Source: DATEOR01 sp036279015
GTDB taxonomy: Bacteria; Actinomycetota; Thermoleophilia; Gaiellales; Gaiellaceae
DNA length: 64,000 bases
NCBI GenBank assembly: GCA_036279015.1
Contig: DASUJY010000048.1
Span: forward strand, 18,743-82,742
Direction: 5' to 3'
Under the pieces are notes generated by a model. It saw nothing but the letters and a program-made list of their open reading frames with translations. It made no database searches and was not told where the DNA came from. The position numbers and the translations under genes were made by a program. Shown here in pieces: positions 59,810 to 64,000 of the stretch (position 1 is the stretch's first letter; each line of letters starts with the position of its first letter).

Positions 59810-59845
59810 CAGAGCAGTCGGTCGACGTTCCGGTCGGACCATGAG

Positions 59846-59872
59846 AAACGGGGGCCTCGACGGCCCCCGTTT
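59846..59872. terminator. Bidirectional hairpin downstream of hup
   Basis: AAACGGGGGCC (59846-59856) pairs with GGCCCCCGTTT (59862-59872), an 11-bp stem with a 5-base loop; T-runs follow on both strands. It lies 23 bases after the HU stop and 36 bases ahead of the SOS box, so it ends the HU transcript before the next promoter. Confidence 0.8.
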
Positions 59873-59895
59873 TCAGCGTGAAGGAGGGGTTGCTG

Positions 59896-60168
59896 CTAGC
59901 GAAGGGCTTGCTTCAGCGCGCTGCCGGCCGAAAACTTGGGCACGCGAGCCGCAGGGATCGTCACCTTTTGACCCGTGCGTGGGTTCACGCCCTGCCGCTC
60001 CTTGCGCTGCTGCGGCGAGAACTTGCCGAACCCGGTGAACGAGACCTGCTCGCCGCTTCGCAGCGCCTCGGTGATCGAATCGAGGAATGCATCGACAGCT
60101 TTTGTCGCGTCGCGCTTCGAGAGCCCGCTCTTGGACGCGACCCTGTCGGTGAACTCGGCCTTTGTCAC
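59896..60168 (-). CDS. hup: Nucleoid-associated protein HU
   Basis: 90 residues: VTKAEFTDRVASKSGLSKRD, the DNA-binding arm FGKFSPQQRKERQGVNPRTG and the C-terminal KFSAGSALKQALR. Standard short HU without the Lys-rich tail of mycobacterial HupB. Unlike many genes here it has a good Shine-Dalgarno (AAGGAG) before the GTG at 60168. Followed by a strong terminator. Confidence 0.97.
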   Translation of the reverse strand: MTKAEFTDRVASKSGLSKRDATKAVDAFLDSITEALRSGEQVSFTGFGKFSPQQRKERQGVNPRTGQKVTIPAARVPKFSAGSALKQALR

Positions 60169-60265
60169 TGCCCTCTCCTTCCGTCAACGTTCATTGCGTG
60201 GTGACCGCGCAGGACCCTAACAGCAAGGCCTGATAGCACGCAACCATGCGGGTTTGCGGGATCTT

Positions 60266-60796
60266 TCAGACCGGGAGGATGTCGGAGGCGCGGAAAATGG
60301 GCACGAGGCGGACCGCTTTTCGCGCGAGAGCGTCGGCTCCGCCCTCCTCGCGGTCGACCACGCAGACCGCCATCCGGCAGACGAGTCCCGCCTTCCGAAG
60401 GGCCTCGATCGCCTGCTCCGCAGCGCCTCCGCTCGTCACCACGTCCTCGACGAGGCAGACCTCCTCACCGGCTTCGAAGTCGCCCTCGATCTGCCGCTCC
60501 GTGCCGTAGCCCTTCGCCTCCTTGCGGACGATCAGGAAGGGGAGGCCGCCGGCGAGCGACGCGGCGGCCGCGAGCGCCACGGCGCCCAGCTCGGGCCCGG
60601 CGAGGCGGCGGGCATCCGGCGCCGCGGCTGCAGCGGCCGCGGAGATGCGGGTCCCGAGCTCACGCAGGAGGTCGGGCCGGGTCTCGAAGCGATACTTGTC
60701 GAGGTAGTAGCTCGAGCTGCGTCCGGAGCGGAGCAGGAAGTCGCCCTCGAGGAGCGCGTGCTCGCGAAGCAGGTCGGCGAGCTCTGCGTCGGTCAC
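60266..60796 (-). CDS. pyrE: Orotate phosphoribosyltransferase
   Basis: 176 residues: GRSSSYYLDKYRFETRPDLL, FLIVRKEAKGYGTERQIEGD and the PRPP-binding CLVEDVVTSGGAA motif. Makes OMP, the substrate of PyrF (56972). Start GTG at 60796, with the small membrane protein gene overlapping it; it is at the end of a three-gene operon. Confidence 0.95.
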   Translation of the reverse strand: MTDAELADLLREHALLEGDFLLRSGRSSSYYLDKYRFETRPDLLRELGTRISAAAAAAAPDARRLAGPELGAVALAAAASLAGGLPFLIVRKEAKGYGTERQIEGDFEAGEEVCLVEDVVTSGGAAEQAIEALRKAGLVCRMAVCVVDREEGGADALARKAVRLVPIFRASDILPV

Positions 60797-61002
60797 CCGC
60801 GCGCTGCGGCGAGCGCGCGGCGCGCGAGGGGCATGAGCCGGTCGCCGGCGGCGGATCCGGGTGCGAACGAGACCATGGAGCCGTCGGCGAAGTAGACGTC
60901 CACGTGCTCGCGCTCGACCGCGGACTTCGTGCGAACGAAGACGACCGCGCCGGCGAGGGCGGCCGCACCGGCGAGGAGCCCGACGGCGCTACCAGCCTTC
61001 AC
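60793..61002 (-). CDS. Small membrane-anchored protein
   Basis: 69 residues from ATG. N-terminal helix (SAVGLLAGAAALAGAVVFV) and a short soluble part with VDVYFADGSMVSFAPGS, beta-hairpin-like. Unrecognised. It overlaps the Roadblock gene by 14 bases and pyrE by 4, so it is co-translated. Confidence 0.7.
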   Translation of the reverse strand: MKAGSAVGLLAGAAALAGAVVFVRTKSAVEREHVDVYFADGSMVSFAPGSAAGDRLMPLARRALAAARG

Positions 61003-61423
61003 CCTCGGCCTCCTCCGTCTTCTTCGCCGTCCGGCGGCGGGTCGCCGTCTTCGTCGCCTTCTCCGCCTTGGCCTCCTCTTCCTGCTCGAGCATCCGCAGG
61101 CACGTCTTCAGGTCGTAGAAGACGAGGCCGACCGTCGGGCGCGGTTTCGTCACGGCCGCGACGAGGTGCCGGTCGTCCCTGGCAACGAAGACCGAGCCGT
61201 CGTGGGCCGCGCCTTCGACCTGGACGAGGGGCTCGGAACCGGGCTCGGTCCGAACGTCGTCGGCGGCAGCGAGGAGCGCGGCAGCAGCCTCGGCGAACGA
61301 CTTCGCGCTGCTCTCGTCGGCGAGCGTCGAAGCGACGACCGTGCCGTCGTGGTCGGCGAGGACGGCCGCCTCAATCTGGGCGGAGATCTCGGTGAGATCG
61401 GCGAGCGCTTGCGCGGCCTCCAT
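60989..61423 (-). CDS. Roadblock/LC7-like protein
   Basis: 144 residues from the ATG at 61423. The N-terminal 110 residues are like a Roadblock/LC7 fold (IEAAVLADHDGTVVASTLAD, SVFVARDDRHLVAAVT), which in actinobacteria accompanies GTPase-based regulators. The C-terminal 30 residues are Lys/Glu/Thr-rich. TAGCTT (61437-61432) 8 bases from the start suggests a leaderless mRNA. Leads the operon with the small membrane protein and pyrE. Confidence 0.75.
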   Translation of the reverse strand: MEAAQALADLTEISAQIEAAVLADHDGTVVASTLADESSAKSFAEAAAALLAAADDVRTEPGSEPLVQVEGAAHDGSVFVARDDRHLVAAVTKPRPTVGLVFYDLKTCLRMLEQEEEAKAEKATKTATRRRTAKKTEEAEGEGW

Positions 61424-61485
61424 GGCGCAGGAAGCTACCACAGGCCTGCCTGCGACCACGGACGCGAGTCTTACACTCGTGCGGC

Positions 61486-62328
61486 GTGCATCGCATCGTC
61501 TCCAAGTTCCTCGCAGACCGTGGAACCCACCTCGCCGCGATGATCGCGTACTTCGCGTTGCTCTCCTTCGTCCCGCTCCTCTTCCTCGCGCTCTCGCTGA
61601 CGGCGCTCGCGGGCCAGCAGAACGAGTCGAGCTACCTGGTCGAGGAGCTCCGGCGGGCGTTCCCGGCGAGCTCCGTCGACCGGCTCCTGACCGTCGTCCG
61701 GTCGATCCAGGATCAGGCGACCTCGCTCGGGATCATCGGCGGCGTCGCGCTTCTCTGGGGCTCGCTCGGCTTCTTCAGCGTCCTCGAGTCCGCGTTCAAC
61801 ATCGTCTACGGACTTCCGAACCGCTCGTTCGTCCACCAGAAGCTCCTCGTGCTCGTGCTGGTGGCCGGATCGCTGGCGGTGCTGTTCGTCGCCCTGATCG
61901 TCGGCTCGCTCGGCGTCGACCTCGTGCAGAACGCCGGGGTGGCGGGTGGAGTTCTCTCGTACGTCTACGCGCTCGCTCTCTCGACGGCGCTCATCTTCGG
62001 GCTCCTCTGGAGCCTTTACAACCTGCTCACGAACGCGGCGCTCACGTGGAGGGAGACCTTTCCGGGAGCACTGTTCGCGACCGTCCTCCTCCAGGCGAGC
62101 TTCCAGGCGCTGCCCGCCTTCGTGCGGCTGACGAGCGGCGACCTCGTCACGCTCCAGGCCTTCGGCGGGCTCGTGCTCCTCCTCTTCTGGCTCTACCTGA
62201 TGGCGAACGTGCTCGTGCTCGGAGCCGAGGTCAACTGGTGGCTCCGGTACGGGCGCGCGACCGACGAGCTCGCCGCGGACACCGCCCCGGGGCCTAGGAG
62301 CTCAGGCGGTCTTCGAGCGCCGCCATGA
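61486..62328 (+). CDS. YihY/BrkB-family membrane protein
   Basis: 280 residues, six hydrophobic segments. DRGTHLAAMIAYFALLSFVP at the N-terminus, WGSLGFFSVLESAFNIVYGL in the middle, and the signature GLLWSLYNLLTNAALTWRETFPGALF, typical of YihY (formerly annotated ribonuclease BN). Probably involved in lipid or envelope transport. GTG start is 8 bases from TACACT (61472-61477). Confidence 0.9.
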   Translation: MHRIVSKFLADRGTHLAAMIAYFALLSFVPLLFLALSLTALAGQQNESSYLVEELRRAFPASSVDRLLTVVRSIQDQATSLGIIGGVALLWGSLGFFSVLESAFNIVYGLPNRSFVHQKLLVLVLVAGSLAVLFVALIVGSLGVDLVQNAGVAGGVLSYVYALALSTALIFGLLWSLYNLLTNAALTWRETFPGALFATVLLQASFQALPAFVRLTSGDLVTLQAFGGLVLLLFWLYLMANVLVLGAEVNWWLRYGRATDELAADTAPGPRSSGGLRAPP

Positions 62329-62704
62329 CCTTCCCCTCGATCTCGGGCTGGTGCTCGAGCAGGCTCCGGAAGGACTGGCGGGTGAGGACGAAGAAGCGGA
62401 GCGGGGTCGTCGCGGTCACCGTCGCCGTCCGGCGCGGCGAGTCGTAGACGAGCGCGATCTCGCCGAAGAAGTCTCCCGGGCCGAGCCGGCGGATCTCCTC
62501 CCCGTCCTTTGCCACGGAGACGTCGCCCTCGACGATGACGAAGAACTCGCGCCCGAGGTCACCCTCGCGCGTGAGCACCTTCCCCTCGGCCACGTCGATG
62601 TCCTCCGTCACCTTGGCGAGCTCGCCCAGCTCGTGCCTGGAGAGGTTGTGGAAGAGGGGAGCACGCCCGAGCGCCTCGACCTTCGAGTCGTGGGAGAAGG
62701 GCAC
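62294..62704 (-). CDS. Cyclic-nucleotide-binding-domain protein
   Basis: 136 residues, a single cNMP-binding fold without DNA-binding domain. GREFFVIVEGDVSVAKDGEE, the phosphate cassette FFGEIALVYDSPRRTATVTA with the Arg that contacts the cyclic phosphate, and a final helix. A stand-alone sensor. GTG start 9 bases after the rdgB stop, so last gene of mgtC-rdgB-cNMP. It converges with yihY (35-base overlap). Confidence 0.92.
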   Translation of the reverse strand: MPFSHDSKVEALGRAPLFHNLSRHELGELAKVTEDIDVAEGKVLTREGDLGREFFVIVEGDVSVAKDGEEIRRLGPGDFFGEIALVYDSPRRTATVTATTPLRFFVLTRQSFRSLLEHQPEIEGKVMAALEDRLSS

Positions 62705-62713
62705 GCGCGGAAT

Positions 62714-63310
62714 CTACATCTCTTCGCGCGCCCCGCCTACCCTGGCCGCGAGGGCGCGCGCCGCGGCCGCCCGGTGGCTGTGCTCGCGCTTCCAATCGTC
62801 CCCGAGCTCGCCCACCGTTCGCGTCTCGCCGACCGGGACGAAGACGGGGTCGTAGCCGAAACCCCCGGTTCCGCGCGGCTCGGTGGCGATCTCGCCCTCG
62901 AGAGTCCCGCTCCCGCGCAGCTCAGCTCCGTCGGGATCGAGGACGACGAGCTCGGAGACGTAGCGCGCGCGCCGCTCCTCCGGCGGGCGGGCACCGAGTA
63001 CCTGCAGCAGCTTGGCCAGGTTCTCCTCGTCGCCCGCCTTCTCGCCGGCGAAGCGAGCGGAGCGGATCCCGGGCGCGCCGCCGAGTGCCTCGACCTCGAG
63101 CCCCGAGTCCTCCCCGATTCCCCAGCGGGACGGGTCGAGCTCATGGGCGAACCGCGCCTTCACCGCCGCGTTCTCGTAGAAGGTCTCACCCGTCTCGGGC
63201 GGCAGCTCGAGATCGCCGACAGGCTCGATCTCCCAGTCCGGCAGGAGCGCCATGAGCTCGCGCAGCTTACCCGGGTTGCGCGAGGCGAAGACGGCTCTTA
63301 TCCGTCCCAA
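62714..63310 (-). CDS. rdgB: Non-canonical purine NTP pyrophosphatase (RdgB/HAM1)
   Basis: 198 residues from the TTG at 63310. VFASRNPGKLRELMALLPDW, TFYENAAVKARFAHELDP, EDSGLEVEALGGAPGIRSAR and GTGGFGYDPVFVP are HAM1 signatures. It removes ITP and XTP from the nucleotide pool. Family proteins start at I/M-R-A-V-F, and the codon there is ATA (63304), overlapping the mgtC stop (ATAA). So the true start may be a rare ATA, or the TTG two codons upstream. Confidence 0.93.
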   Translation of the reverse strand: MGRIRAVFASRNPGKLRELMALLPDWEIEPVGDLELPPETGETFYENAAVKARFAHELDPSRWGIGEDSGLEVEALGGAPGIRSARFAGEKAGDEENLAKLLQVLGARPPEERRARYVSELVVLDPDGAELRGSGTLEGEIATEPRGTGGFGYDPVFVPVGETRTVGELGDDWKREHSHRAAAARALAARVGGAREEM

Positions 63311-63987
63311 CGGACGGCAACCACTTCGTCGAGCTCGGACAGGTGCTCGATCAGCTCGCGGCCGGAGACCGAGGCGGGGAGCTGGACCTCGATCCTGAGC
63401 TCGCGCCCCTCCTCCTCGTCGCCCTCCTCCAGATGGATCCGCTGCACTTTCGCGCGCCGCCTCTCGAGTACGGCGAGCACCGGAGCGAGTGGCTGGTCGG
63501 GACGGAGGTCGACCTCGAGATGACCGCCTGCGCGCCTCCGGGCGACCAGATAGCCCTCGGCCCAGCGCAGCGGCCCGAGGCCGAAGAGGACGACGCCCGT
63601 CGTGAGGAGTGCGGCCGAGTAGTAGCCGGCCCCGACCGCCATGCCGATCGCGGCGGCGACCCAGAGCCCGGCGGCTGTCGTGAGCCCGCGGACCGTGAGA
63701 CCCTGGCGCAGGATCGCGCCCGCGCCGAGGAACCCGATCCCCGTGACGATCTGGGCCGCGATGCGCGAGGGATCCGCACGAACGACGTTGGCTCCTCCAG
63801 TCAGGAAGGAATTGAAGCCGTAGGCCGAGACGAGCGTGAAGAGCGCCGACCCCACGCCGACGAGCATGTGCGTCCGCAGGCCGGCGGCCCGCTCGCGCCA
63901 TTCGCGCTCGAGCCCGACCGCTCCCGTGAGAGCAGCCGCGATCACGAGGCGGATCGCAATCTCGCCGATGGTGATGTCTGGGATCAC
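63298..63987 (-). CDS. mgtC: MgtC/SapB-family membrane protein
   Basis: 229 residues. Four or five hydrophobic segments with the family's GAVGLEREWRERAAGLRTH and GIGFLGAGAILRQG, and a C-terminal ACT-like regulatory region (VQLPASVSGRELIEHLS). Associated with Mg2+ limitation and intracellular survival in pathogens; here, a housekeeping or stress role. Start ATG at 63987, close to the window end, with only 13 bases beyond. Confidence 0.92.
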   Translation of the reverse strand: MIPDITIGEIAIRLVIAAALTGAVGLEREWRERAAGLRTHMLVGVGSALFTLVSAYGFNSFLTGGANVVRADPSRIAAQIVTGIGFLGAGAILRQGLTVRGLTTAAGLWVAAAIGMAVGAGYYSAALLTTGVVLFGLGPLRWAEGYLVARRRAGGHLEVDLRPDQPLAPVLAVLERRRAKVQRIHLEEGDEEEGRELRIEVQLPASVSGRELIEHLSELDEVVAVRWDG

Positions 63988-64000
63988 GTCGCCGCCCTCT

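Overview
ORGANISM. The window is a very GC-rich, gene-dense bacterial chromosome segment with many GTG and TTG starts and 4-base ATGA/GTGA gene overlaps. GuaB3, a DEDD-exonuclease/UvrC-like fusion, an encapsulated-ferritin-type protein, a Roadblock protein, a CGAAC-N4-GTTCG SOS box and many apparently leaderless genes point to an actinobacterium. I would guess a deep Thermoleophilia-type lineage (Gaiellales/Solirubrobacterales); this is inference, as there is no rRNA here. I see no insertion sequence, prophage or CRISPR array.

LAYOUT. 1-1427: end of a GMC oxidoreductase and 3-methyladenine glycosylase tag (+). 1447-6109: glycine-reductase-type operon on the minus strand in the order grdE, grdB, grdC, thioredoxin, grdA. 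Its two selenoprotein genes are each split by an in-frame UGA. 6164-8730: an APC permease and a metallophosphoesterase feed into the operon from upstream. 8780-15058: lipoprotein-like and nucleotidyltransferase-like genes, an ABC exporter, aldo/keto reductase, tRNA-Pro, EamA transporter, CAP protein. 15069-19435: a 1308-residue multi-GAF histidine kinase with a single-domain response regulator. 19436-19725: intergenic region with a palindromic site and a probable small RNA ending in an intrinsic terminator. 19726-28000: ispH, ileS, trxA, a Nudix gene, small proteins, serine hydrolase, RidA. 27826-31363: a carboxylate-amine ligase translationally coupled to a third UGA-containing gene, a selenocysteine peroxiredoxin, then a large membrane protein. 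31368-37334: fabI, TDT transporter, SDR, PAP2, flippase-like and acyltransferase genes. 37318-46514: cell-wall and housekeeping genes (cca, alr, nnrD, acpS, HAD, arfB, glmS, glmM, rpsI, rplM). 46569-51298: MFS transporters, a frameshifted uracil-DNA-glycosylase-like gene, acylphosphatase, PAP2, an orphan encapsulated-ferritin-like protein. 51302-57901: guaA, guaB3, a PfkB kinase, a D,D-carboxypeptidase, LysM protein, pyrF. 57946-63987: SOS-box-controlled exonuclease/GIY-YIG protein, HU, pyrE, Roadblock protein, YihY, cNMP-binding protein, rdgB, mgtC.

HOW THE PARTS FIT. The permease could bring in glycine or an N-methylated derivative. GrdE/GrdB would load it as a Se-carboxymethyl adduct onto GrdA Sec43, GrdC would release acetyl phosphate, and the adjacent thioredoxin would re-reduce GrdA. 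No grdD, thioredoxin reductase or Sec machinery (selA/B/C/D) lies in the window, so these must be elsewhere if the system works. Three selenoproteins in 64 kb imply a selenocysteine-decoding organism.

REGULATORY STYLE. At many genes a -10-like hexamer (TACGCT, TACACT, TAGCCT, TAGGAT) ends 6-9 bases before the start codon, suggesting leaderless mRNAs. Several divergent pairs share one compact or palindromic promoter. A roughly 45-bp element occurs three times, each time just downstream of the stop codon of a minus-strand gene (grdB, glmS, guaB3).
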